Shown here: positions 39,180 to 54,340 of the stretch, in pieces
Layout: each line of letters begins with the position of its first letter
Numbering within the stretch: the first letter of the stretch is position 1
Origin: Hyperoodon ampullatus
Lineage: Eukaryota > Chordata > Mammalia > Artiodactyla > Ziphiidae
DNA length: 64,000 nucleotides
Reading direction: 5' to 3'
Assembly: GCA_949752795.1 (NCBI GenBank)
Contig: OX457056.1
Coordinates: forward strand, 180,010,428 to 180,074,427
The notes under the pieces: model-generated
The model's input: only the letters and a program-made list of their open reading frames with translations
The model's database searches: none
What the model was told of the DNA's origin: nothing
Translations under genes and position numbers: made by a program

Positions 39180-39515
39180 GCACATAGTATGTCTGTGCTT
39201 CCTGGATCCCTTACAACTGGCTGGAACCACATGACTAGTTCTGGTCAATAAATTATAAGTAGAAGTGACATGTGTCACATCCAGGCGGAGACCCCTAGAG
39301 CTCTCTTTCCCTCTGGCACAGCAACTAGCAATATTCAAGCTGAGTGACCACGATGGGCCAAGCAACTAGCAATATTCAAGCTGAGTGACCATGATGAGCC
39401 AAGCTCCAAGCTGACATGTAGCATGAGCAGGAGATAAGTTTGCGTTATGTTAAGCCACTAGACTTGGAGAGTGTTTGTTATGATGGCATAACTTAGTCTA
39501 TCCTGACTGATACAA
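39180..39515 (+). mobile_element. Old interspersed repeat (LTR- or DNA-type) with internal duplication
   Basis: GACATGTGTCACATCC, then GACATGTAGCATGAGCAGG and a CCTGACTGATAC end resemble a common old mammalian repeat whose class I cannot fix by eye. It contains a 41-bp tandem duplication. Confidence 0.5.
39321..39402. repeat. 41-bp tandem duplication in an old repeat
   Basis: Copies at 39321 and 39362 start GCAACTAGCAATATTCAAGC. They differ only as CACGATGGGCC versus CATGATGAGCC. Confidence 0.92.
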
Positions 39516-40397
39516 AGGGAACCACAGAACAAAACCAAAGGGTAGGAACAAATAGGCACTTCCCTGCATGGCCAAGTCTAAAAAGATTCATATCCAGGTT
39601 ATCAGACTGGGTTAGAAATGGTTTGGAAACAAGCAGTACAGACTCGATGTTCCAGGTTTTTAGGTGACAGAATTCTCTGGGTAGTGAAAAGGCCAAGTAA
39701 AGAGAGAAGATGGCTGATACAGGGGCCAAGGCAAGGGGATTTTTGACCTGGCAACTACAAGAGTTTGGAAAGAGTCTGTCTGCCCTTACAAGATGTGGCT
39801 TTCAATGTTAAGGGATAGCCTTAGCTATCCTCCAAGAGAAACCTGTCCAAATGGCCCCAACGTGCTGCTCTAGACAGGAAGGTTGTTAAAGTTCCCATGT
39901 CACCAGGAATGGGAATAGCAGCAGCTTGGAGGCAGCAGGAGGAAAAGTGTCTCACTAGACCCATGGCCTCCAACCCACACGCCTGGCATGAGATGCCCAT
40001 CCGTTCACTGCCAGTTAAGTCCAACCTCCCAATCTGGGGGCAAGGCTACGGCAATAGGGATACTAAAAGGGAGCCTCTGGAACCCATTAAATATGAGGAT
40101 GTGGGGAGGGCAGGAGTACAGTCTATGAAGAGAGAGCGTGTGTGTGTTTGGACACACAAGAGTGACCCTAGAATGAAGGACAGCTCTGAAGCCCGGTAGT
40201 CCAGCTGAGGGAAGATGGCACTTATTCTTTTACATAGACACAGGCTTGTGAGAAATCCAGAGAGGGGACTAGATGGTTCCCTGTCCCCAGCCCAAATTTA
40301 GTGAGCGGCCATCAGCATCTGCAGCCATGGCCACAGCCATCTTCTGGCTTGAAACATCACTGGCAGAAGACCCTGTGTGTCAGCTGAGAAAGACTGA

Positions 40398-40441
40398 CCT
40401 TTGTAGGGACCCCACCTACAAAGGGTCCTTTGTAGGGACCC
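40398..40441. repeat. Compact direct and inverted repeat cluster
   Basis: CCTTTGTAGGGACCC occurs twice (40398-40412 and 40427-40441), with the inverted sequence CCTACAAAGG between them (40415-40424). Either copy can pair with the centre as a hairpin stem. Confidence 0.85.
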
Positions 40442-40854
40442 TCACCTTGTGCTCTAGGTGAGCGGGATGGAGGGCAGGGAGAGGAGGGGGGTCTGAAGAA
40501 CCTGGCCTGGAAGAAATGGAGGTCATGGACCTGCACGGTGGCACAGACTTACAGTCTAGCTATTCACAAAGCAGATTCCTCTAGGAACCTCCTTAGGCAC
40601 AAGCAGCTTGCAGGCCCCAGGAAGGAAGTCAGTGTGTCATTGGAGAGAACAGGGAAGTCTGTAGAGGCCCGCAGACTTACAGTGTGCCACCTCCAGAGCG
40701 AGTCTGAAAGACAGGGAAACATGGCCATATGCCCCAAGTGACAAGAGGATGCCACCCAGCAAGCAAAAGTGCAGCCAACCAAGCGGAAGAAAGGGAAGGG
40801 TCACGATGTGCACTGTCTACAACAGGCACCTGCCAGGTGTGCCAACACGGTAGC

Positions 40855-41320
40855 AGAAAAATGGCCCACAAACACATGCACATCCTAATTCCTGGAACAG
40901 TGAATATGCTAGGCTACATGGCAAAAAGAGAAGCAAGGCTGCAATGGAATTAAGGTTGCAAATGGGATTAATCAACTGATTTGAAGACAGGGAGATAGGC
41001 CTGGCTTATCCCAGTGGGCCCAATGTAATCACAAGGGTCCTGGGAGGAGGGAGACAGAAGAATCAGAGGAGTGGGTGTGAGGACAGAAGTGACTTGCTGT
41101 GAGAAGGACCCCACCCACCATCGCTGGCTTTAAAGATGGAGGAAGGGGGCCAGGAGCTAAGGAAGGCAGGCAGCCTCTGGAAGCTGAAAAGGCAAGAAAA
41201 TGGATTCTCTCCTAGAGCCTCCAGAAGGAATCAGCACTGCCAACACTTTGATTTTAACCCAGGGAGACCCACATCAGGCTTCTGACCTGCAGAACTGTAA
41301 GATAATACATTTCCGTTTTG
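40855..41320 (+). mobile_element. MLT1-like (MaLR) solo LTR
   Basis: Contains CAGTGGGCCCAATGTAATCA, then CTAGAGCCTCCAGAAGGAA and CTGCAGAACTGTAAGATAAT, typical of mammalian MaLR LTRs. It is an old non-coding remnant whose 3' end is cut by a SINE. Confidence 0.75.
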
Positions 41321-41464
41321 CTGTTGTTGCTGTTGTTTGTTTGTTGTTTGTTCTGGTCGCACCACACAAGCTTGTGGGATCTTAGTTCCCCAACCAGGAA
41401 TTGAACCCGGGCCCTCAGCAGTGAAAGTGCCAAGTCCTAACCACTGGACCGCCAGGGAATTCCC
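41321..41464 (-). mobile_element. Old short CHR-type SINE
   Basis: Minus-strand relative of the 1540 copy: GGTCGCACCACACAAG, GGGATCTTAGTTCCCC, and head CCGCCAGGGAATTCCC at right. Its diverged flanks (TACATTTCCGTTTT / TACATTCCCATTTT) suggest an old target-site duplication. It cut into the 3' end of an MLT1-like LTR. Confidence 0.9.
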
Positions 41465-42559
41465 TACATTCCCATTTTTCACCAGCAAAGTTGTGGTAAA
41501 ATTTGTTTCAACACCAAGAGAAAAATTATGCAGCTGAGTGGATGGGAATGATGGTGTGGGCCTGCAAGCATCTTTAACGACTCTAACATCACACCCAGGG
41601 AAATGCTGACAGTATCTCCCAGGCAGGGACCTATAACGCCGTTATCAGGGAGAACAGTGGGTCTGCCAGCAGAGGCTGCAAAAATACAGCCTCAGCGGGA
41701 CCTATAATTCTGAAGGGAAATCAAGGAAGACACCAGAGGCATCAAAGCTCAGGGAGGGAAACCGTCTAGCAGATGTCATAGAGTGTAAGGGGCAGGGTGA
41801 CCACCTAGGAGTGACCAGTATAATATGAGCAAGACCATCAGATGGACACCACCAAGCTCACTGTGCTTTATTTTCCTCTTATTTCATTGTTTCATTGTTG
41901 TATTCTGTGAACACCAAGCTATACTTGGGTGGTTTTTACCTTGTCTTCCTAAAACACTTCTGTGCTTATTGTAACTAAAAGGAATAATGCATCACATATA
42001 TTCCTTTTTTCTTCCTCTTCCCTAAATTGTTATCTTTCCACTCGTGACAGATATATCTACAGCATAACCAATAACTCAAGTCTTTTACTTACAGTAAAAG
42101 ATAATTCTGTGAACAGAAGAGACTCATGTTCAGGCAGTTCTTTTATGCATTTATGCATTTATATAATCCTCTCCTTGAGCAGGCACTTTAAAGCAATATG
42201 AAATTTTTTTATTTAACAAATTAGTATCTCTTCTACTATCTAGAAGACAAATTTTCACACTTATTGTTAATATGGACTTCGCCAACTAAATCTAAGATAC
42301 AACCTTTTAGAGATTTAAATACCATTTCTGTGTTATCATTTGCTAAATCCTCACCAAATGCATATTTTATTAAAAAGTGATCCAATCTTTTTACATAAAC
42401 TGACCAACTGCCTCAAAAGGTAGCTTGTAAGAAGCTTGTATGGAACAAAATCAGCCTGAAGAAACTGCAGGTATAAATCTTAGGACCAACAAGCCAAAGT
42501 AGAGTTTCTTGTTTTCTTCATTAAATACTTAAGCATATCTCAACATAAATGTTTGCATT

Positions 42560-42930
42560 TTTAAAAATAAGTTGTTTTGGATATTGAAAATATATGCAGC
42601 CATTAACAGTAATGTTTACAAATAGTTCATAGTGATTTCAAAAAAAGCCAATGATATGTTAAATGAAAAAAAATATATATATATATACACACACAACTGA
42701 ACAGAATAGGAACTCTCAGTACTTATGGAATTCAGTGCACGAAAAAAGACTAGAAGGAAAGAACAGTGGTAGAATCCAAACGGTTTTGTTCTGTCTCTTG
42801 ATGCTTTCCTGTACCTTCCACATTTTATATAATGAGCATGCGTTGCCCTTTTCCTTTTTCACATTTTTAAATTAATTCATACTCATTGTAGCAAAGCATT
42901 TCTTTTATAATCAGGAGGGAAAAAGTTAAG
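42560..42930 (+). mobile_element. Old L1 3' end fragment
   Basis: Contains GCAGCCATTAACAGTAATG, ACTAGAAGGAAAGAACAGTGG and TATAATGAGCATGCGTTGCC, typical of the 3' end of old mammalian L1, with an (AT)n(AC)n run at 42673-42694. Confidence 0.6.
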
Positions 42931-43064
42931 CAAAAAGCTGAAAATGAAAAGGTCAGTTAGGGTCCGCTCTCAAGGAATTCACTAGCTTAAGCAATGGTAC
43001 AGCTGAAAATAACAGCCTCAGGAGAAGCTGAGATGGATTCACAGTTGGTCAAGAAATGGAGAGG

Positions 43065-43262
43065 GAATTCATGTTTACTGAACACCTACTGCAGGCCTTC
43101 TGCAGACAATTCATACATGTCTCATCTCATTTCATCCTCACAATTATTCCAGGAGGCAGGTACTGCCTTTCAACAGATATGTGAACAGAAGCTCAGAACA
43201 GGGCCAGGCCCCTCCCAAAAATCACACTGCACGTGAGGCAAGCAAGATTTAAACCCAGTTTC
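43065..43262 (-). mobile_element. MIR SINE
   Basis: Minus-strand MIR: TTTACTGAACACCTACTGC, CTCATTTCATCCTCACAATT, and GCAAGATTTAAACCCAG. Confidence 0.75.
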
Positions 43263-44299
43263 TTGGGCTCCAAGAACTAAGCTCTTATTCCTGCATGGTG
43301 CTACCTCTCAAGCCAAAATGGGGCAGCATCACTTCAATCCCAGTTCCACCTCGGGGGTGGGGGGATTGTCATTGGGAGCTCGCCCAGTCCATGATGGATA
43401 CTGAACCCCAGTCTGCCTTTGCCCTCATCCTTGGCCACGCCCCAGCCAAGAAGTCCTTTCCTTTCCCATCCGAGCTGTATCTACCACCTGGTAGATACAG
43501 TATTCCTGATCAGTATTCCTCTACCTGGACAACTCTCAGCCATCAGCTTCCAATTCTCTAGTTCTGGATGTACGCACACACTCACTCACACCCTTCCAAG
43601 ACTGTGTCAGCCTTCCATGCTTGGAGCCTGAGACATTCTTCCAATTATAAAAATAGAGAAACTGAGACCCAGAAAAGGCCCCTGGGTAGAGCCCTGTGTC
43701 TCCAGAACACAGTTGCATTAGGGCTTGAAGGCTGAATGGCCCAAAGCTCTGTTTTATTTGGCTTGTACTGTGTTGTTCAAATTGTTTGATTAGTCGAGAA
43801 CAGTTAGAAATCAGGTTTTACATTAAAGTCCAGATTTGGGGCTCCTCTTTAAAAAAAAAAATCAGTCCATTTATAACACTAGGATTTTCATTCCCAAATG
43901 GTAAAGTCAGCTGAAGCTATGGAACAGCTGCTCCTTTTGACAGAGATGGCCTCTCCAGACCCCACACTCCAGGTTCTTCCAGGCCCAGCTGCCCAGTTAC
44001 CCATGTGTGTTACCTGCCTGAGACTGTAACCCTGGGCAAGAGCATTACCTTCAGTCTCTGGGGACCTGCTGCTGGAGGGGGGCGGGGGGCAATGGGCATC
44101 ATTTGGAGCAAAATGAATGAGCATGGAATACTCAACACAGTGGAGAGGAAGTCGATGGAAACAAGGTATGTCAACAGAGAAGGTGGAAGAGCCAAACTGC
44201 CATGGCGAACACAGGCGGCTTCCCTATCACACTGTGAGCTCCCTGGGGCAGGAAATAGGTGCTACCCAGCTGTGTCTTCAGCTCCCAAGCACAAAGAAT

Positions 44300-45309
44300 G
44301 AATGTCCACAGAGACAAGTGTATGGGGACAGTGTCAAGGGAGCATGAGGCATCATGAAAAGTGTGGCATGTAACTGGAAAAGCCTGTGTCACCACAGATC
44401 CCCACCCCAGCTAGGGTCATTCCTGCCTAAGGAGGTCCCACCCTCCCCTGGCTAGAGCCCACCGCAAGCACATGCAACAGTTGTGATGAGGGCACACTGA
44501 AAACAAAAAGTCCAAGGGCAGGGCATGCGGGGGCAGGGACTGCAGGTAGGACATGATCAGAGAGCAAAGAAGGACGGGGATTCCTTCCCTCATACCTCAA
44601 TGAACGTCAGACATCTGCCAGGGCTGGGAGTGGCAGCTCCCCTGACAGACAACACCAGCCTCACCCCACTCACCACCCCCCCCCCAAAACACATCCAGAC
44701 CTCCAGGTTTTCACAACTACCTCAAGACATCCTTGGACTTTCAGGCTGCAGAGCTGGGCCTTCTCCCTCCTCTGCAGGAATAGCAGACTCCTCAAAACCT
44801 CCTTCCAGCACCAAGTTCTCCCCAGCACCAGTTCTGACCTTCTGGACCCTGACCAGAGCCTTCACTGAGTCACCCTATCCTTGGAGATACAAGAAAACCA
44901 GCAGCCAACATATAACCTAGAGCCGGAGGAGGGCTCTGGGCCCAGGGGCGGAGGGAGGGTAACTTGCCTGGAGCCCTCAGCCAGACCACCTCCTCCCTAC
45001 ACCGACCCACTGTCCTGTCTGTTCCTCCTGGGAGGAATCCCGGCCACCAGCTGTGGCCTCTGTCCTCAATACTCCTGGGCGAGGGCCTCAGAGTCAAAGC
45101 CTTGGATGTATGGAACTAGGAGAAACCATGGATATGGGGGCAAAGGAGAGGAAAGGGGCCCTGGGCCAGGCAGATATCAGGGGAAGTGAGAGCCTTAGTC
45201 TGATGAGGAAGCAGGCATCGTGGGAGAGACACCTGAGGCCCAGAGCCCAGGCTCAAGCCAAGTGGGAGATGAGCGAATGAGAGAGGAGGGAAGAGCAGAG
45301 GGGGGCTTC
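44300..45309. other. GRID1: Intron 2 stretch next to CpG-dense block
   Basis: Unique-looking sequence with a short C run (about 44681-44694), and no repeat or exon that I recognise. Confidence 0.5.
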
Positions 45310-48860
<3,551 letters not shown>

Positions 48861-48976
48861 TCTGAGCCCCGGCGAGGAGCCGAACTGCGGAGGACGCCCC
48901 CTCCCCTCCTCCTCCCCCTCGACTCCGCTCCCCTCCCCTCCCTGCCCGCCTCCCTCCCCTCCGCCCTCCTCTCGAC

Positions 48977-48982
48977 CACGTG
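48977..48982. promoter_or_regulatory. CACGTG E-box near GRID1 promoter
   Basis: A palindromic CACGTG followed by AC lies about 490 bp upstream of the GRID1 ATG, inside the CpG island and next to pyrimidine-rich sequence. This is the core site of USF, MYC/MAX and TFEB-type bHLH factors. Occupancy is inference. Confidence 0.4.
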
Positions 48983-49342
48983 ACTGCGGAGCCTCTGCCT
49001 CGCAGCGCGGCGCTCTCCCGCTCGCGGCTCGGAGGGGGCGCCGGGTGCTCAGCGCTTCCAGCCCGAGGGACGCTCGGAGGCTAGCAGGGTGATGGGGACC
49101 GGCCGGGGCTGCGGCGCGCAGAGACTTGGCGGCCCTGGGCCTCGTGCCCCCCGTTCGCCAGGGACCAGAGGATGGAGAAGGGTCGGCCTCCGACTGCCCT
49201 CGAGGGTTCCCGGAGCCCCCTGGCGCCCGCCGACCTCAGCCGCCTTGCGTCTTGGGCCATGACCCCCGCCCTGGGCAGAGAGCCCCTCGCGGAGCCGGGC
49301 CAGGGGTAGCCGGGAGAGAGACCGGGCGGGGCACTGAGCCAG

Positions 49343-49458
49343 GCACCGAGATGCAAGGGGAGCCAAAAGGGACCCGCCGCGGCCAAACGTCGCGGAGCAG
49401 GCACCGAGACGCAAGGGGAGCCAAAAGGGACCCGCCGCGGCCAAATGTCGCGGAGCAG
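49343..49458. repeat. 58-bp perfect-length tandem duplication in CpG island
   Basis: Two head-to-tail copies (49343-49400 and 49401-49458) begin GCACCGAGA and end CGCGGAGCAG. They differ at two positions only: TG versus CG in the ninth to eleventh bases, and ACG versus ATG near the end. Both differences are CpG/TpG. Confidence 0.95.
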
Positions 49459-50359
49459 AACCGCGGCCGCGGGCTCCAACCCTAGCTGGCCCCACCGACA
49501 TTGGCGGGCGCCCATCCCCCACCCCGCGGCCCCGGGCTCAGCCGGGAGTCGGGCAGGCGGCTCGCACTCTGAAGCCCAATTCATGGCCGGAAACCGGCGC
49601 ATCCGTGACCGCGGCGCCTGGACGTGAGGAGCCTTCTAAGCGGACGGCGTGCTCAGACTCCGACTCTGCACGGAGCCTTTACGCGCGAGCCCAGGGCGAA
49701 GAGCCGGCTCCTCGCGGCCAGCGCAGAGCGGGGCTCTCTCCACCGCTCCGGGAATGCCTCCGGCCGGCCACCACCAGATGTAGCGTTAAGCTGTTTGGGC
49801 TGCATCCTGCGTGGAAGTGGCAGGCCTGACGCGTAGCCACCCTGCCCCCCGCCAACAAGTTCCAGACTGGGCTCCACGTGGCACACCCAAGATTTCAGGA
49901 AGACAGCTGAGCCTTCCCGGACCGGGATTCCGCGGAAGCTCGGTCCGGGCGCGCCTGGCAGAGTCTAGTGCAAGGGGCCACTTCCGCGAGCCCAGGAGCG
50001 CCCCTTGGCCCTGTCGTTGGCCCGCGCCCCAAGGCCCCTGCCTTGATCAGGGCCGTGCGCAAGGCGTGAGGGATTCAGAGAGACTCAGCAACAGACCTTA
50101 CCTGGAACTCCCCGCTCAGAGGAGAGGCAGACACCTAAACAGATCATTAAAAGATGTGGCAAGGACCCTGAATAAGCTATGTATGCACAGGCGCGTTCTG
50201 GGCTGTGACCCAGCCTGGGAGGAAGAGCCAGGGGATAGTTTCCTGGAGGAGGTGACAGTTCTAAAGGCTGAGTGGAGGTTACCAAGGGAGAAGGAAGGGA
50301 GGCTTCAAGGCATTGAATGCTGGTTAGCGAGCCAAGATAGGAAGAAAAAGAATTTTGTG

Positions 50360-50569
50360 GGGCCTCCCTGGTGGCGCAGTGGTTGAGAGTCCGCCTGCCG
50401 ATGCAGGGGATACGGGTTCGTGCCCCGGTCCGGGAGGATCCCATATGCCGCGGAGCGGCTGGGCCCGTGAGCCATGGCCGCTGAGCCTGTGTGTCCGGAG
50501 CCTGTGCTCCGCAACGGGAGAGGCCACAACAGTGAGAGGCCCGCATACTGCAAAAAAAAAAAAAAAAAA
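50360..50569 (+). mobile_element. CHR SINE upstream of GRID1
   Basis: Full-length copy about 1.5 kb upstream of the gene start. Target-site duplication AAAAAGAATTTTGTG (50345-50359 and 50570-50584). A (TG)n microsatellite follows directly. Confidence 0.95.
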
Positions 50570-50577
50570 AAAAAGAA

Positions 50578-50629
50578 TTTTGTGTGTGTGTGTGTGAGTG
50601 TGCGCACGTGCACGCGTATGTGTGTGTCC
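50578..50629. repeat. (TG)n microsatellite after a SINE
   Basis: TG units are followed by GCGCACGTGCACGCG and more TG units. It starts in the target-site duplication of the CHR SINE. Confidence 0.9.
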
Positions 50630-51969
50630 CAAGCTGCCTGCCACAGAAGTCACTGGCAAATTTTAGTTTGGAAAGGTGTGGGAGGAGGCTGTGCAGAGGG
50701 GGACAGAGCAGGCTTGGAGAACAGTGAGGCAGCCCTTGCAGTGGCTGGTGGGGCCGCAGGGGGAACCTAGGGGAGAGGAGAACCTGGGTTGGAGAAACAG
50801 CAGGGAACCACATGGGCTGGCAAGGTGACTTCCAGGATGAAGGGACCATAGGCAAGAGGAGAGGAATGACCACGCCTGAAGGAGGCTGGGCTGTCCAGCT
50901 GGGTGTGGTGCCCACACAAAGGCACTTCCTCAAGAAATCCATCTTAGGGGCCTTGAATTGTAAAACACACCCCTCCCGGGCTCTACAAACCCCCCATGCC
51001 TCCATTCTCACTCCCTGGAAATTCTACCATTCACTGGCTGAAAAGTTGTAGAAAGAAGGGAAATAAAGAATGGGTTTTATTATGTAACAGTTTGGTTCCT
51101 ATGGAGACCGTCTCCTCCTGGGAAGGATGGTGGTATGTTCACCCTGTAAGGGCTCAAATCTGAGGTCAAGAGCCACAGGGTCAGGGATCCCCAAACACAC
51201 TTCTTTGGACCCCTGTAGTATGTTAGTAAAGTAGACGTGTGATACTTCTAACCCAGTTAGAAGTTTTTCTTGATATTTATTACGCTAGGTAGTGGCAGCA
51301 TGATTACAGTGAGACAAGTCTCAATTCCCCCTTCCAAATGTTAAGTCAACCTAGAAACACACATAGTTTGAGGGAGAGTTCTATCAGTTTCTAATCTGGA
51401 TGATGAGGTCCCTCTAGTTTGGCACTGAGGGCTATGACACAGGTTGGCATTCCCCTGGAAGCTCCTCTCCTGGGTACCACCTTCCCCTCCATTTTGACAG
51501 TGTGGGGTCCTTCACCATCCCAAGATGCTCATCTCTTAATGCTCATCCTCTTATACTTCCAAGCCGAGCCAGTTTTCCCTACCAGACTGGAATGGCCTAG
51601 ATATACCTTGGCTGGCCAGGAAGGATACTCTGCACAGGTCCCATTTCTACTAGAGCTGGGAGGCAAACCCAGAGATCACTGGGGCCCTATGCCTGTTTAC
51701 CTCTAGGCAAGACTATTTTAATCCTCTCTGCCACCTGAAGTTGGGATTACCAGCTTCCAAGGACATTGCCTTATTGGGGCTTTATCAGATTCATCAAAAC
51801 CTTAATTACTTATTGATCCTAGCCAGCCCAGTCCCTTTAGGCCCTGATAAACTCTGGGGCTGTAAAAGCTGCCTCCCCCAATCCAGGCTCCTGGGCAAGC
51901 AACTCTACTTGATGAACAAGTTCGCCCTGACTCTAATAACCTGGCTGGAGAAGAGAGATTAGCAATCTC

Positions 51970-52090
51970 TGGGTCATATGATACAAACCCATTTTACAGA
52001 GGGGAAAACTGAGGCTCAGAGAAAGGAGTAACTTACCCAAGGCCCCAGTTGAGTTGCTGCACCCAAGACTCAGTCCTCTTGGTTTGCTCC
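51970..52090 (-). mobile_element. MIR SINE fragment
   Basis: Minus-strand core CCCATTTTACAGAGGGGAAA followed by ACTGAGGCTCAGAGAAAGG. Confidence 0.7.
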
Positions 52091-52204
52091 TCACTACACA
52101 AAGATGCATTCACAGAAATTAAAACTGGGTCAATAAACCCTTCATTTGCACAGAGTTCAGCCAACACAGGTGATTGCTTTTTCTAAAGAGATCTTTGGTT
52201 ATAC

Positions 52205-52350
52205 TAATTATAACCATATTTATTTAGCATTTACCATTTGCAGGCACTGCACTCAGCACCCTAAATTTTACTAGGAGACGATATTCCCATTTTCCACTTG
52301 GGAAAGGAGGGTGCAAAGAGATAAACTGGGCCCATCAGCACTCTCAACTA
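52205..52350 (-). mobile_element. MIR SINE
   Basis: Minus-strand MIR: TAGCATTTACCATTTGCAGG, CAGCACCCTAAATTTTAC and CCCATTTTCCACTTGGG. Confidence 0.6.
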
Positions 52351-54144
52351 CAATACTACTGGAAGCCAGTAGTTTGCCACCAAACCTGCAGGTGAAATGT
52401 CAAGACAAAGAGAATATGGTGGTCCACTAGGAAGTCACGATTGTCGTCACTTACAGCTTCATCATTCCATAAAGCAGACCTCTCCTTTCTCTGTCATCTT
52501 GTTTCTCACCCCAGTCAATAACTGGACTGAGGAAGCACCAGCTGGAATCCTGACCCTCACAGGAGCCTGTTGCCCTGGCACATTCCGTGGGGAGCTGTCT
52601 ACTCCATGTAGAACTACCACTACCCAGCCCCTGAAGAGATGCCCCCTCTCCAATCATGTTCCTTTAAGCAAGCCCCCAGATTAAACAAGATACTGTACCA
52701 TGGAAGATTGCCTTCCTCCCTCGCCAGCATAGGGCCCACCTGGGATTTCTAAGATAATTCAGCCCACACCTGCATGAAGGTTGCTACTGGCAAGACACAC
52801 CAAGGCCCAACTTGGAGGATTCTCTGCAGGCCATGGCACAGAAGACCAGCTCTCCTGAGAACACAAGGAAGAGGGCAACCCAAGCCCCAGGGTCGATCCC
52901 CCACCGCCACCAGGGAGAGGTCAACCAGCATCTTAGAAGGAGCCAGGCTTAATGCCCTGAAGCTTCAATTCTGGGCTGGGCCCTCCCTACCCATGGGCTC
53001 CAAGGAACCCACAGTTGGCCAGAATCAGAGCTCAAAAAATCCCACTGCTACTTTCCTCTATTAACCCACTGGGGTTTTCTTTAAGAAAAAAAAAAAAAAG
53101 AAAAAAAAAAAAACATGTATTGGTTACTTCATCCTTCCCTTCAGTCTCAGCATTTGGCCTTCTGTTGTATGTTCATTTTCCATCTCTACTTTGTCTTCCT
53201 TACCCCTTCTTGCCAACATCTTTCATCTCATTTTTACTGTTTCTCAGCTTGTATTTATTTTATTTGATCTTCTTTTATATTATTATGTTTTTTATTTTAT
53301 TTTTACTCTGGTTAGCCCCATGGGTTTTTACTTTTCAATTTCCCAGGGCAGCAGTCTTTTGCATCGCTCTTTCCATTATTCGAGGCTTTCTATTCATTTA
53401 GTCTTGAGCTTTCTCCACGTTGGGGGTTGGGCAATTGAGACTGAAGGTGCCCTCCCTGCACCCACCTTGCAGGAGCTTCCAGGGCAGGACCCACTAGTAC
53501 ATCCCGGCCCCCTGCCCACACCCAGCCTTCACACCCTTTCCAGGGCACTGCCAATGGCACATGCAGGTGCCACATCTGGCAGCCCTGTTGAGGAGGCTTC
53601 TGTTTGCTGGAACCACACCCCACAGGCTAATGAGGAGGAAGGAAATCACACACAGCATGTCCTTCCTAGAGAGAAGCATCTCATTTTTGCAGGGCAGGGG
53701 CCCCTCTTTTTTACCATTATATGTTCCATAAACTGGGGCCCAGTTTGGAGTGTGCAGTCTGCTTAGAACCAAGATAGTCCAAGAAGTTACCAGTGTGAAA
53801 AGTTGCTTCCTTCACAAAAACAAGCTGGAACCTCAGAGGTCTGGTCCCTGGACCCAGGCTCTCCAGGCAGTGTGGGTGGCAGGACCAAACACCAGCTCAG
53901 GCCCATCTGGAGCTCTCATGCTGATGTCCAGCACTCCCCTTGGCCCCTTGGAGTTCAGCAAGGTCCCTCCCTTCCATAGGTCCCTCTGAAGGGCAGAAGA
54001 GGCGGGCCGCAGTTTGCACAAAGGCATTACTAAACGCCAAAGGACAGCAAGAGGGGGGATGGCCCGGTTCCCAGGAAGGACCCTGAGCAGTCATCTCAGG
54101 CCCAGGCATCCCGGGGCAGCCTGTGTCCCAGCCTCCTCCTAAAG

Positions 54145-54340
54145 CAGTGATTCTCCAGGTGTGTGTCCCCCAGCCTGAATCCAGGGTGTTCTTTAGAGAA
54201 AGTTCTGGCTTCCAAGGCTCTAGGCCCACCCCACTTCCTTCAGGCTTGACCTGTGTGCTCCGAGTCCATTGTGTGCAAGGAAAGGGTTCTCCTGCTGAGA
54301 GTCTAAAGTTTGAAAACCTCAGCATTGACAGTCTCTCCTG
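54145..54340. mobile_element. MER5-like DNA-transposon remnant
   Basis: The ends CAGTGATTCTCCAGGTGTG and AAAGTTTGAAAACCTCAGC are of the MER5 kind. The interior is diverged. Confidence 0.5.

Larger units (their letters stand above)
50630..54144. other. Region upstream of GRID1 with no gene
   Basis: Contains two MIR fragments and an A-rich simple stretch (53082-53114) followed by T-rich sequence to about 53340. No exon recognised. Confidence 0.55.

Noticed and set aside
50085..51011. 308-codon minus-strand frame
   Set aside because: It runs through a CHR SINE and a (TG)n microsatellite and has no domain or splice pattern.
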